Assembly (NCBI RefSeq): GCF_003004785.1
Contig: NZ_PVZS01000025.1
Location: 1 to 58,550 of the forward strand
Direction of reading: 5' to 3'
Origin: Alsobacter soli
Lineage (GTDB): Bacteria; Pseudomonadota; Alphaproteobacteria; Rhizobiales; Beijerinckiaceae
DNA length: 58,550 nucleotides
A model generated the notes under the pieces. It saw nothing but the letters and a program-made list of their open reading frames with translations, did not search any database and was not told the DNA's origin. How positions within the stretch are numbered: the stretch's first letter is position 1; every line of letters starts with the position of its first letter. A program made the position numbers and the translations under genes. This document shows positions 24,566 through 32,741 of this stretch, piece by piece.

Positions 24566-25521
24566 GCTACCTGCTGGACCTTCACGCTCTCCGCTGCAGC
24601 GTCGATATTCGCCACGAGTTGCGGATCAAGCTGCAACGCGCCAGCGAGTTCCTGCAGGAACGCCGTTTCCGTGGGCTCGTCCGGGTCGATCGTGAGCCGG
24701 GCCGCCGTGTAGACCTGCGCGGCGATCTCGGGCGAACCAGCGCCGGCGGCTAGGTCGGCCGCGCTGGCCGGGTTCGCGAACTGCTGGTCCAGGAACTGCG
24801 CGGCTTCCGGATTGGCCCCGAGTTGCTGCAGGTTGCCCGTGATGTGCGCACGTTCGGCGTCATCCACCACCCCGTCCGCCGAAGCGGCGGCGATCATGGA
24901 TCGGATGAGCAGGAGCGAGGTGGCGTTATCCTGCCCGGCGTCCCCGGTCGTCCCGAACGGGCTCTCCACCGGGGCCTCGGCCACGGACGCTCCCATGCCG
25001 GGGATGTTCACCAGCGGTTTGCCTTGCTGATAGTTCTGCCAGGCCTGGTATGCGAGGCCCCCGACGAGCGCCAGCCCGCCGAGCTTGGCGGCGTCCACGG
25101 CCAGTCCACGGCCAGCCTTGCTGCCGAGAAACAGCCCGGCGAGGCTCCCCAGCGCGGCCCCGCCGGCGAGCTGGTTCTGGTTCAGCATGTCCTTCGCCCG
25201 GGCCAGCAGGTCTCCACCGCCCTGCCCACCCGTCAACTGGCCGAGCATCTGCCCGAGCGCGTCGCCTGCGCCAGTGGCCTGGTTCACCTGCTGGCCGGCG
25301 CCCTGCAGGCCCTGCTTGGCCTGCCCGAGAACGGAGCCGATCAGGTCGCCCAATCCGCCGCCGGGAGGCTGCGCCGGCTGCCCCGGCTGGGCCGCGCCTC
25401 CTTGCTGAAGCTGCCCGAGGACATTCCCCAGCAGCCCGCCGAGGCCTCCCTGCCCACCGCCCTGCGTGGGCGCTTGGCTGGCGGACATCATGGCGTCGAG
25501 CAACTTCTTGGCGTCAAACAT
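24562..25521 (-). CDS. DUF533 (YebE-like) TerB-fold protein
   Basis: 319 residues. The N-terminal half (about 15-130) is a Gly/Gln-rich low-complexity linker with repeats of GLGDLIGSVLGQ type. Then comes a hydrophobic Gly-rich stretch LAGLFLGSKAGRG near 140-165 and a membrane-like ALVGGLAYQAWQNYQ. The C-terminal 130 residues form a TerB-like helical domain (LLLIRSMIAAASADGVVDDAERAHI). YebE-type proteins are inner-membrane associated and respond to envelope stress in enterobacteria. I start at 25521 because GGAGGGA precedes it; the 61 upstream codons look unlike protein. Function unknown. Confidence 0.85.
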   Translation of the reverse strand: MFDAKKLLDAMMSASQAPTQGGGQGGLGGLLGNVLGQLQQGGAAQPGQPAQPPGGGLGDLIGSVLGQAKQGLQGAGQQVNQATGAGDALGQMLGQLTGGQGGGDLLARAKDMLNQNQLAGGAALGSLAGLFLGSKAGRGLAVDAAKLGGLALVGGLAYQAWQNYQQGKPLVNIPGMGASVAEAPVESPFGTTGDAGQDNATSLLLIRSMIAAASADGVVDDAERAHITGNLQQLGANPEAAQFLDQQFANPASAADLAAGAGSPEIAAQVYTAARLTIDPDEPTETAFLQELAGALQLDPQLVANIDAAAESVKVQQVA

Positions 25522-25601
25522 GGCGGCTCCCTCCGCGGTCAATGCGGGGGATGTAAGCACGCCCTTGCCAAATGTGAATGACGCCGCGCAATCCGTTCCG
25601 C

Positions 25602-26243
25602 TCAGGCCCGCAAGGCCGCCGCCGCACGCGAGAGCGCCGTGATGGCGGACCAGTCGCCGGCTTTCACCGCCGATGCCGGGGCGATCCAGGAGCCGCCCAC
25701 GCAAATCACGTTGGGGAGCGCGAGGTACGTCTTCGCCTTCTCGGCGTCGATGCCGCCGGTCGGGCAGAACTGGATTTGCGGGAGCGGCGCGCCCAAGGCC
25801 TTCAGGAAGGCTGCGCCGCCAGCTGGCTCGGCCGGGAAGAACTTCATGAGATGGTAGCCCATCTCCGCCAGCGTCATGGCCTCGCTCGCGGTCGAGGCCC
25901 CGGGCAGAAGGGGCGTTGAGCCGCGCGCCGCGGCTTCCGCCAGCTTGGTCGTGCAGCCCGGGCTTACGAGGAATTGCGCCCCGGCCGAGGTCGCCTCGCC
26001 CACCTGCGAGGGCGTCAGCACGGTGCCTGCGCCCACGATCGCGTCCGGCACGTGCTGGGCGATCTGCTCCATGGCGTCCAACGCCGCGTCCGTGCGCAGC
26101 GTGATCTCCAGGGCGGGCAGCCCGCCCGCGACCAGCGCCTGGGCGAGCGGCACGGCCGTATGGGGATCGTCGATGGTAAGCACCGGGACCACGGGCGCGC
26201 GGCGCAGGATGGCGAGGAGTGCGGATTGGCGGGCGTCGTTCAC
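25602..26243 (-). CDS. eda: KDPG/KHG-type aldolase
   Basis: 213 residues from the GTG at 26243, which has AAGGAGGT 7 bp before it. Class I aldolase: the Schiff-base lysine is K134 ([10 protein letters not shown]) and the acid/base glutamate is E46 (LEITLRT), matching E45 and K133 of E. coli Eda. PTGGID forms the phosphate site. It cleaves 2-keto-3-deoxy-6-phosphogluconate or related 2-keto-3-deoxy acids to pyruvate and an aldehyde. No edd or zwf is adjacent, so a role in a non-phosphorylated sugar-acid route is possible. Divergent from the hydratase gene at 26388. Confidence 0.88.
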   Translation of the reverse strand: MNDARQSALLAILRRAPVVPVLTIDDPHTAVPLAQALVAGGLPALEITLRTDAALDAMEQIAQHVPDAIVGAGTVLTPSQVGEATSAGAQFLVSPGCTTKLAEAAARGSTPLLPGASTASEAMTLAEMGYHLMKFFPAEPAGGAAFLKALGAPLPQIQFCPTGGIDAEKAKTYLALPNVICVGGSWIAPASAVKAGDWSAITALSRAAAALRA

Positions 26244-26361
26244 GGGAGAACCTCCTTGGCCGGCGCTCAGTGTTCGCCCCAAGCCGGTGCGGGTCAACGG
26301 CCTGGCGCGCGGCCGCGACGGCCCTTGGCGCGGGTTTAGTTTCGTGCGATCTCTGGCGCCT

Positions 26362-26372
26362 TCAAACGATTA
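26362..26372. promoter_or_regulatory. Operator-like word TCAAACGATTA
   Basis: An exact copy of the 11-mer at 14788-14798, here 16 bp before the hydratase start in the 144-bp divergent gap next to the aldolase. It resembles the palindrome at 36098. It could be a LacI-family or other sugar-acid regulator site. Confidence 0.4.
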
Positions 26373-26387
26373 AGTCGAGGGCGGAAA

Positions 26388-27125
26388 ATGGCTGAGGATG
26401 TCGTCGCAACCCTGCTGGGCTGCTATCGCTCGAAATCGCGCGTCCCGAGCGCGAGCGTGGGCCCGCTGAGCCGTTCGCAGGGCTTCGCCGCCCAGGCGCG
26501 CATCGCGCGGGAGCTTGGCGTCGCAGCCGGCGGCTGGAAGGTCGCCCTGCCCAATGGGGTTTCAACCGCCGCCCCCATGTTCTCGGACGTGATCCTGCCC
26601 AATGGCGCGCGCTTTCCGCTCGCGCAGGGCCCGATCGTCGAGGTCGAGCTTGGCGTTCGCCTCGCGAAGGATTTGCCGCCCCGCGCGGGCCAGCCGTACA
26701 CGCGGGAGGAGGTCGGCGACGCCATCGGCGACGCCCTGGTGGGCGTCGAGCTGATCGGCAGCCGCTATGAGGAGATGCCTCCGGCGGTCGATCCCAACGT
26801 CTGGCTCGCCGACAACATGGGCAACGCCGCCTATGTCGTGGGTGACGCCAAGCCCCTCGCCGCCATCGGCGATCCCGCGACCCTGCGCTGCCGCTACTGG
26901 GCCGACGGCGAGCTCAAGCACGACGTGGTCGGCGGACACCCGGCCGGCGACCCCATCGAGTGGCTGGTGCTCTGGGCCAACGCGCAGGATGACGCGCTCG
27001 GCGGCCTCAAGGCCGGGCAGGTGATCACCACCGGCAGCCTCATCGTGCCCGCCCGCTTCGACAGGCCGACCCGCATCGAGGCCGAGCTCGACCGCATCGG
27101 CCGCGTCACGGTCGACCTGGTTTAG
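26388..27125 (+). CDS. 2-keto-4-pentenoate hydratase-like protein (FAH superfamily)
   Basis: 245 residues of the MhpD type. The metal-site region VEVELGVRLAKDLP and GVELIGSRYEE, with DNMGNAAYVVG and ITTGSLIVP near the C-terminus, fit the FAH/hydratase fold. Hydratases of this group add water to 2-keto-4-pentenoate or isomerise keto acids; KDX dehydratase in the Weimberg route belongs to a related branch. Beside a KDPG-type aldolase it may act on a 2-keto-3-deoxy acid, but that is inference. GAGGGCGG precedes the ATG. The stop overlaps udgX convergently by 4 bp. Confidence 0.8.
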   Translation: MAEDVVATLLGCYRSKSRVPSASVGPLSRSQGFAAQARIARELGVAAGGWKVALPNGVSTAAPMFSDVILPNGARFPLAQGPIVEVELGVRLAKDLPPRAGQPYTREEVGDAIGDALVGVELIGSRYEEMPPAVDPNVWLADNMGNAAYVVGDAKPLAAIGDPATLRCRYWADGELKHDVVGGHPAGDPIEWLVLWANAQDDALGGLKAGQVITTGSLIVPARFDRPTRIEAELDRIGRVTVDLV

Positions 27126-28594
27126 CGCGCGCCGACGAGGCCACCCGCGGTTCGGAGGTCGTGGACCAGCGCCGCGAAGGCGGCCTCCTTCTCGGCCTCC
27201 GTCTGAAGCCGCAGGATGTAGGACGGGTGCGTGGCGATCACGCCCCAGCGCCCGTCCGGCAACCGGAACGGCCTCCCGCGCTCGCGCGTGACCGCGACCG
27301 CGCGCCCCAGCACCGCCTGCGCGGCCGAGGCGCCCAGCATCACCACAACCTCAGGGTCCACGGTCTCCAGTTCCCGCTCCAGCCAGCTGCGGCAGGCGTG
27401 GATTTCCCCGACGGAAGGCCGCTTGTGGATGCGCCGCTTGCCGCGCGGCTCGAATTTGAAGTGCTTCACCGCGTTGGTGACGTAGGCCCGCTCGCGTCCT
27501 ACCCCGGCTTCGGCCAGCGCCCGGTCGAACACCGCGCCGGCGGGACCCACGAAGGGCTTGCCGGCGATGTCCTCCAGGTCCCCCGGCTGCTCGCCGACCA
27601 CCATCAGTCTCGCGTCTGCGGGCCCCTCCCCCGGCACGGTCTGTGTCGCCTGCTCCCACAACGGACATGCCCGGCACGCGCGCGCCGCCTCGGCGATGGC
27701 GGGCAGGCCGGTGGGTCCGGCGGATCCCTGGTCGGGGGCGATCTCCACGACCGCGCCCCTGCGCTGCACCGGCAAGGTCGGCGCCGCCTCGATCATGGCG
27801 GCAGTGCGCGTCGCGGCTGTCGCCACGAGATCCGGGATGAGCTGTGCCTCCGGCAGGTTCTTCCAGAATCGCTTGGGCATCTCGGCCCGCATGGCCTCTG
27901 GGTTCAGCCGAGCCGGATTGAACACGTTGGCGTAATAGGAGCGCCAGAGGTCCTCCAGCGGATCGCCCTGCTGCGCCGCGCTGGGGTGTGCCCCGGGTCC
28001 GATCAGCAGGTCCTCGCCTGTCCAATGCGCCGAGCGCTCGGGAGTCAGGATGGTCCAGCGCAGGCTGGCGAAGCGCTTGACGAAGAACGGCGCAGCCGCC
28101 TCGAGGATGTGGTGGTCGGGCTCGTACCAGGCCACGAAGGCCTCGCCGTCCGGCCCCTGCACGTCGCGGAAGCGCACGAAGGCGTGCATCTTGTGGATGT
28201 CACGACGCACGGCCTTCGCCATCTCGCGAAACTGGATCACGTCCGGGTCGGAGGCCAGGTCCAGCAGGCGCGGCTCCTCCGAAAGCCGCCACAGCAGCCG
28301 ATAGATCAGCCGAAACCGCTCCCGATCCCGGTGCAGCCCGACAGTGCGGGCGTCGTCGACGAAGGCGCGCGACACGCGCGGCGCCGGCCGCGCCGGAGCC
28401 GGGGCCGCACTCTCCGCAGAGCCGAGCCCGCCTCCCTGGCCGAACAGGTCGACCTCCGCTTCGTCGCCTGTCAGCCAGGTGGTCCGGTGCGGCGGAACGC
28501 CCTCGGCGAGCAGCTTCCGCGCGGCCTCGCGAAAGCCGTCGAAGTCCGTCTCCCCGGCCAGCTGGACGCGATGCAGATCCCCGTCGCGCGACAC
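27122..28594 (-). CDS. udgX: UdgX family uracil-DNA glycosylase fused to DUF4130
   Basis: 490 residues. The first half is a DUF4130 domain (FRLIYRLLWRLSEEP, KMHAFVRF, WYEPDHHILEAAAPFFVKRF, RYYANVFNPARLNP). The C-terminal half is UdgX: GEQPGDLEDIAGKPFVGPAG, the insertion KRRIHKRPS and HPSYIL. In UdgX the histidine of KRRIH (H390 here) becomes covalently linked to the abasic sugar after uracil removal. Cysteines in ARACRACPLW and HACRSW could hold the Fe-S cluster. The GTG at 28594 follows CGGAGCC. The gene lies 18 bp behind the radical SAM gene, as in other bacteria. The SOS box upstream of the pair implies damage induction. Confidence 0.92.
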   Translation of the reverse strand: MSRDGDLHRVQLAGETDFDGFREAARKLLAEGVPPHRTTWLTGDEAEVDLFGQGGGLGSAESAAPAPARPAPRVSRAFVDDARTVGLHRDRERFRLIYRLLWRLSEEPRLLDLASDPDVIQFREMAKAVRRDIHKMHAFVRFRDVQGPDGEAFVAWYEPDHHILEAAAPFFVKRFASLRWTILTPERSAHWTGEDLLIGPGAHPSAAQQGDPLEDLWRSYYANVFNPARLNPEAMRAEMPKRFWKNLPEAQLIPDLVATAATRTAAMIEAAPTLPVQRRGAVVEIAPDQGSAGPTGLPAIAEAARACRACPLWEQATQTVPGEGPADARLMVVGEQPGDLEDIAGKPFVGPAGAVFDRALAEAGVGRERAYVTNAVKHFKFEPRGKRRIHKRPSVGEIHACRSWLERELETVDPEVVVMLGASAAQAVLGRAVAVTRERGRPFRLPDGRWGVIATHPSYILRLQTEAEKEAAFAALVHDLRTAGGLVGAR

Positions 28595-28612
28595 CGTACG
28601 GCTCCGCTTCGC

Positions 28613-29833
28613 TCAGGCCGCAAAAAGGTCGAGCTGCCGCGCCGGAGCCGGTTTCAGCCAGGCCTGCAGGTCGGCGCGATCCAGGAGCCGCGTGGGGCGA
28701 TGGTCCGGCAGGACCAGGAAGGGTGACACCTTCCGCATGGGCACCTTCAGGCGCGCCAGATCGTCGCTGCGCAGGCTGCGCACGCGCCGCGAAGAGATGA
28801 TGCGCTCGACGGTGCGCACGCCGAGCCCCGGCACGCGCAGGAGCTCCTCCCGGGTCGCCTTGTTGACGTCCAGCGGGAAGCGCTCGCGGTGCTTGAGCGC
28901 CCAGGCGAGCTTGGGGTCCATGTCGAGCGACAGCATGCCGGCCTCGCCGCCCGCGACGATCTCGTTGACGTCGAACCCGTAGAATCGCATCAGCCAGTCG
29001 GCCTGGTACAGCCGGTTCTCGCGGATCAGCGGCGCCGGCTTGAGCGGCAGCGCCTTGCTCGAATCCGGGATAGGGCTGAAAGCCGAGTAGTACACGCGCC
29101 GCAGCCTGTAGCCGCCGTAGAGGGCGGCGCTGGTCGTGAGGATATGCTGGTCGTTGGCGTCGTCCGCCCCGACGATCATTTGGGTCGACTGGCCTGCGGG
29201 CGCGAACACGCGCCCGTTGCTCCGCGGCGCCTCGTCGATCACGCCCCGCAGGTGACCCATGGAGCGCCGGATCGCCCCGATCTCCTTGCGAGGCGCAAGC
29301 CTTTCCAGGCTGTCCGCCTTCGGAAGCTCGATGTTGACGCTGAGGCGGTCCGCCCAGCGCCCGGCTTCCTCCACCAGCTTCGGATCGGCGTTCGGGATCA
29401 CCTTCAGGTGGATGTAGCCCCGGAAGCCGTGCTCCTCGCGCAGCGTTCGCGCCACCCGGACCAGTTCCTCCATCGTGTAGTCCGGGCTCTTGATGATGCC
29501 GGAGGAGAGAAACAGTCCTTCGATGTAGTTGCGCTTGTAGAAGCCCAGCGTGAGTTTCACGACCTCCTCGACCGTGAACCGCGCCCGCCGCACATGGCTG
29601 GACGACCGGTTGATGCAGTAGAGGCAGTCGTAGATGCAGGAGTTGGTCAGCAGGATCTTCAGCAGGGACACGCAGCGCCCGTCTGGCGTGTAGCTGTGGC
29701 AAATGCCGGACCCTCCTGAGGAGCCGATGCCCTTGCGGTCGAGCGAGTCGCGCTTGGCCCCGCCGCTCGAGGCGCAGGAGGCGTCGTACTTGGCGGCGTC
29801 CGCCAGGATCTCCAGCTTGCTCTTAAGGTCCAT
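28613..29833 (-). CDS. Radical SAM protein, putative DNA modification/repair partner of UdgX
   Basis: 406 residues. The radical SAM cluster CIYDCLYC has cysteines at 66, 70 and 73. An additional N-terminal cysteine-rich segment (KYDASCASSGG, SGICHSYTPDGRC) may bind a second cluster. A helix-hairpin-helix DNA-binding motif (LDVNKATREELLRVPGLGVRTVERI) lies near 310-345. This matches the family described as putative DNA modification/repair radical SAM, paired with UdgX-DUF4130. The ATG at 29833 follows the LexA box by about 36 bp. The reaction is unknown. Confidence 0.9.
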   Translation of the reverse strand: MDLKSKLEILADAAKYDASCASSGGAKRDSLDRKGIGSSGGSGICHSYTPDGRCVSLLKILLTNSCIYDCLYCINRSSSHVRRARFTVEEVVKLTLGFYKRNYIEGLFLSSGIIKSPDYTMEELVRVARTLREEHGFRGYIHLKVIPNADPKLVEEAGRWADRLSVNIELPKADSLERLAPRKEIGAIRRSMGHLRGVIDEAPRSNGRVFAPAGQSTQMIVGADDANDQHILTTSAALYGGYRLRRVYYSAFSPIPDSSKALPLKPAPLIRENRLYQADWLMRFYGFDVNEIVAGGEAGMLSLDMDPKLAWALKHRERFPLDVNKATREELLRVPGLGVRTVERIISSRRVRSLRSDDLARLKVPMRKVSPFLVLPDHRPTRLLDRADLQAWLKPAPARQLDLFAA

Positions 29834-29858
29834 GCTGTCCGTTCCCGAATGAGGCGGA

Positions 29859-29887
29859 AAGCTAGCGTGTTCCTTTTTCGTTCTCAA
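29859..29887 (-). promoter_or_regulatory. Candidate promoter of the radical SAM-udgX operon
   Basis: Minus-strand TTGAGA (29882-29887), a 17-bp spacer and TAGCTT (29859-29864). The LexA box occupies most of the spacer and touches the -35, so binding would block RNA polymerase. Confidence 0.65.
29869..29883. promoter_or_regulatory. Alphaproteobacterial LexA (SOS) box
   Basis: GTTC-CTTTTTC-GTTC, an exact match to the GTTC-N7-GTTC consensus of alphaproteobacterial LexA. It reads GAAC-N7-GAAC on the minus strand, 36 bp upstream of the radical SAM start and 92 bp before the divergent DUF5872 gene. Confidence 0.8.
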
Positions 29888-29974
29888 TCCCACGACCTGC
29901 GGCAGACGGTCACGCAAGCCCGTTTCCGGCTGCATGCCGCGTTGAAGCCGCAGCGGATCTGAGGAGAGCGGACG

Positions 29975-30493
29975 ATGAGCAAGACAGCGGAGAAGACGGA
30001 TCCCAAGCTCTGGGACAAGGTGAAGCGCCAGGTCCAGAAGGGCGACAAGGGCGGGCGCGCCGGCCAGTGGTCGGCCCGCAAGGCTCAGATGGCCGTGCAG
30101 GAATACAAGCACGAGGGCGGCGGCTACGAAGGCCCGAAGACGACCGACAACCACCTGGTCGAGTGGACGCAGGAGGAATGGGGCACGAAGTCAGGCCGCA
30201 AGAGCGGCGAGACCGGCGAGCGCTACCTGCCGAAGAAAGCCCGCGAGCGCCTGTCCAACAACGAATACAAGCGGACCACCGCCAAGAAGCGTGCGGACAC
30301 CCGCAAGGGCAAGCAGTTTTCGGCTCAGCCCCGGGACATTGCGCGGAAAGTCGCCCAGGATCGTCATCACGACGGCTCCGGGCGTCGCGAACCCACAAAG
30401 GCCGCCCTCTACGCGGAAGCGCGCCGCCGCGACCTTCCTGGGCGGTCTCGCATGAACCGGGATCAGCTTCAGCGAGCCCTCGCCCGAGGCTGA
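29975..30493 (+). CDS. DUF5872 protein with C-terminal Rho-N/SAP-like motif
   Basis: 172 residues, strongly basic. The first 120 match DUF5872: KTDPKLWDKVKRQVQKGDKG, GQWSARKAQMAVQEYK, WTQEEWGTKSG, GERYLPKKARERL. The last 35 (EPTKAALYAEARRRDLPGRS followed by RMNRDQLQRAL) resemble a Rho N-terminal/SAP helix-extension-helix that binds nucleic acid. It is divergent from the SOS-controlled UdgX pair and shares the 141-bp gap. GAGGAGAG precedes the ATG. Function unknown; nucleic-acid binding is inferred. Confidence 0.8.
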   Translation: MSKTAEKTDPKLWDKVKRQVQKGDKGGRAGQWSARKAQMAVQEYKHEGGGYEGPKTTDNHLVEWTQEEWGTKSGRKSGETGERYLPKKARERLSNNEYKRTTAKKRADTRKGKQFSAQPRDIARKVAQDRHHDGSGRREPTKAALYAEARRRDLPGRSRMNRDQLQRALARG

Positions 30494-30500
30494 GACGGCT

Positions 30501-31541
30501 TCAGGCCGCGACCGTGGAGGCGCGGACGATCAGCTCGGGCCTGATGAGGACGCGGCGGGGCGGCAGGTCGGGCCGTTCGATTCGCTCGATCAGCAACTCG
30601 GCCGCGCGCCGGCCCATCTCGGCGTGGTTGTTCCTCACCGTGGTGAGCGCCGGATACCACTGCGCCGCTTCCTGGACGTCGTCGCAACCGACGATGGAGA
30701 AGTCGAGCCCGGCCTCCCGGCCGCAGCGGCGAAGCCCCAGCAAGGCCCCGAAGGCCGTCAGATCGTTGAAGCAGAACGCCGCCGTGGGCGGATCAGGCAG
30801 GGCCAGTACCTTCTGGATGCCGGCGAGGCCGGTCTGGCGCGTGCCGTAATCCATGTAGACCAGGTCGGGATCGAAACGCAGCCCATGCTTCTCGATGGCC
30901 TCGCGGTAGCCCCGATGACGGCACCATCCTGTCGAGGTGTCCTCCATGCCTCCGATCATCGCGATCCGCGTATGGCCGAGCTCGACCAGATGCGCGATCG
31001 CCAGATGGGCGCCCTGCACGTCGTCGGAGCCGACGAAGTCGAGACCCACGCCCTCGATCTCGCGCGAGATCTGCACGACCGGGATGCGCGCCGCCGTGAG
31101 GTGGGCCAGGCTTTCCGCCGTCGCCCCGCCAGCGGGGCACAGGATCATCCCGTCGGGCCGGTACTCCTTCAGCGTGCCGAGGACGCGCTCCTGTCTTTCC
31201 AGGCTTTCCCCGTAGGTGCCGAGCAGGATCGTGCGTCCCGCCTCCGCCGCCGTTTCCTCCACGGCGACCAGCATTTCGGCGAAATAAGGGTTGGTGATGT
31301 CGTGGAATCCCACCGCGATCATGTTGGTTCGCGCGGTGCGCAGGCTCGCGGCGCTGCGGTTGTAGATATAGCCGAGCTCCCTGGCCAGCGCCTGAACGCG
31401 GCTCTTGGTAGCCTCCGCCACCACCGGGCTGTCACGCAGCGCCAGCGACACGGTCGCGGTGGACACGTCGAGCTTTTCTGCGATCACCTGCAGCGTGACG
31501 CGGCCCCGCTCGCCCCTGTCGATCACGTCGCCCATGCTCAT
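30501..31541 (-). CDS. LacI family transcriptional regulator
   Basis: 346 residues. N-terminal helix-turn-helix VTLQVIAEKLDVSTATVSLALRDSPVVAEATKSRV and hinge helix (about 15-65), followed by a periplasmic-binding-like sensor domain (GFHDITNPYFAEML, DGMILCPAGG, VGSDDVQGAH, FCFNDLTAFGAL). The ligand is probably a sugar or sugar acid. I chose the ATG at 31541 rather than the longer frame from 31577 because it begins just before the conserved helix-turn-helix. It is divergent from the HIBADH-like dehydrogenase at 31661 across 119 bp, a layout in which LacI regulators often control the neighbour. Confidence 0.9.
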   Translation of the reverse strand: MSMGDVIDRGERGRVTLQVIAEKLDVSTATVSLALRDSPVVAEATKSRVQALARELGYIYNRSAASLRTARTNMIAVGFHDITNPYFAEMLVAVEETAAEAGRTILLGTYGESLERQERVLGTLKEYRPDGMILCPAGGATAESLAHLTAARIPVVQISREIEGVGLDFVGSDDVQGAHLAIAHLVELGHTRIAMIGGMEDTSTGWCRHRGYREAIEKHGLRFDPDLVYMDYGTRQTGLAGIQKVLALPDPPTAAFCFNDLTAFGALLGLRRCGREAGLDFSIVGCDDVQEAAQWYPALTTVRNNHAEMGRRAAELLIERIERPDLPPRRVLIRPELIVRASTVAA

Positions 31542-31660
31542 GCGTTTTGACTTCCCGTTTCCCCCGCGGGCTCGCATGATGCCGCCGCCCTGGCGACCCG
31601 CGTCGCGGAATGTCCGCCGGGCCTGATCAGAATAGAAGCACAAGAGCGGGAGAGCGCACA

Positions 31661-32572
31661 GTGTCAACGGAACGCGAGCGGATCGGATTCATCGGCGTGG
31701 GGCTGATGGGCCACGGCATGGCCAAGAACATCGTCGAAAAGGGCTATCCGCTCACCGTCATGGGTCACCGCAATCGCAAGCCCGTCGAGGACCTCCTCGG
31801 CCGCGGCGCGCGCGAAGCGAAGTCGGCCCGCGAAGTCGGCGAAGCCTCCGACATCGTCTTCCTCTGCGTCACCGGCTCGCGCGAGGTGGAGGGCCTGGTG
31901 CGCGGCCCGGATGGCCTCGCCGCCGGCCTCAAGTCCGGCTCCGTGATCGTGGACTGCTCCACCTCCGACCCGAACTCGACGCTGGCCCTGGCCGCCGAGT
32001 TGGAGCCGCACGGGATCACCTACGTGGACGCGCCCCTGTCCCGCACGCCCAAGGAGGCGTGGGAAGGCATGCTCGACACGATGGTGGGCGCCTCGCCGGA
32101 GGTGTTCGCGCGCCTCAAGCCCGTGCTGGATGCGTGGGCCGGACGCGTCATCCATATCGGCGGCACGGGCGACGGCCACCGCATGAAGCTGCTCAACAAC
32201 TTCATCGCCATGGGCTACGCCGCGCTCTTCTCCGAGGCGCTCGCTTTGGCCCAGAAGGTGGGCATCACGCCCGAACGCTTCGACAGCGTGATCCGCGGCG
32301 GCCGCATGGACTGCGGCTTCTACCAGACGTTCATGAAGTGGACGCTGGAGGGCGACCGCGAGGCCCACAAGTTCACCCTGAACAACGCCTTCAAGGACAT
32401 GCGTTACCTCGAGTCCATGGCGGACGCCGCTGGCCTGGCCAACCCCATGGGCAACGCCGTGAAGAACGCCTACGCGGTCCCGGTCGCGACCGGCAAGGGC
32501 GAGGACTACGTGCCGATGCTCTCCACCCATGTGGCTGCGCTGAACGGCGTCGAGCTGAAGCGCAAGGTCTGA
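31661..32572 (+). CDS. NAD(P)-dependent 3-hydroxyisobutyrate dehydrogenase-like protein
   Basis: 303 residues from the GTG at 31661 (GGGAGAG upstream). N-terminal dinucleotide motif GFIGVGLMGHGMAKN, the substrate loop DAPLSRTPKEAWEG and the catalytic lysine in HRMKLLNNF. It belongs to the beta-hydroxyacid dehydrogenase family (HIBADH, tartronate semialdehyde reductase, GLYR). The substrate is a 3-hydroxy acid of unknown identity. The DAPLSRTPKEAWEG loop differs from the usual DAPVSGG. Divergent from a LacI regulator that may control it. Confidence 0.85.
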   Translation: MSTERERIGFIGVGLMGHGMAKNIVEKGYPLTVMGHRNRKPVEDLLGRGAREAKSAREVGEASDIVFLCVTGSREVEGLVRGPDGLAAGLKSGSVIVDCSTSDPNSTLALAAELEPHGITYVDAPLSRTPKEAWEGMLDTMVGASPEVFARLKPVLDAWAGRVIHIGGTGDGHRMKLLNNFIAMGYAALFSEALALAQKVGITPERFDSVIRGGRMDCGFYQTFMKWTLEGDREAHKFTLNNAFKDMRYLESMADAAGLANPMGNAVKNAYAVPVATGKGEDYVPMLSTHVAALNGVELKRKV

Positions 32573-32670
32573 GCCCGGCCGCCGTCGTCCCGGACGCGCC
32601 CAAACGGACGGGGAAGGGATGACGGCGCAGCTCGTCGCTGCGGCGCCGCCAGGGAGAAATCGCCCGCACT

Positions 32671-32684
32671 TTGACCCGTATCAA
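32671..32684. promoter_or_regulatory. FNR/FixK-type anaerobox upstream of hemN
   Basis: TTGACCCGTATCAA matches TTGAT-N4-ATCAA with one mismatch (C for T). The centre is 64 bp before the ATG. A class II site at -41.5 would place the start near 32719. Confidence 0.8.
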
Positions 32685-32711
32685 CGAGCGTCCTGCCCTG
32701 GCTTGAGACAA

Positions 32712-32740
32712 ACGGCGTGTCATTCCCCTGGACACGCCGT
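32712..32740. repeat. Perfect 10-bp inverted repeat directly before hemN
   Basis: ACGGCGTGTC (32712-32721), a 9-nt spacer and GACACGCCGT (32731-32740), ending one base before the ATG. No Shine-Dalgarno sequence is seen in the space. It may be an operator (a second regulator) or an RNA hairpin covering the start. Confidence 0.7.
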
Positions 32741-32741
32741 C

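Noticed and set aside
30501-31667. LacI regulator with an extra N-terminal peptide
   Set aside because: The upstream codons precede the helix-turn-helix without conservation; the ATG at 31541 gives the normal length.
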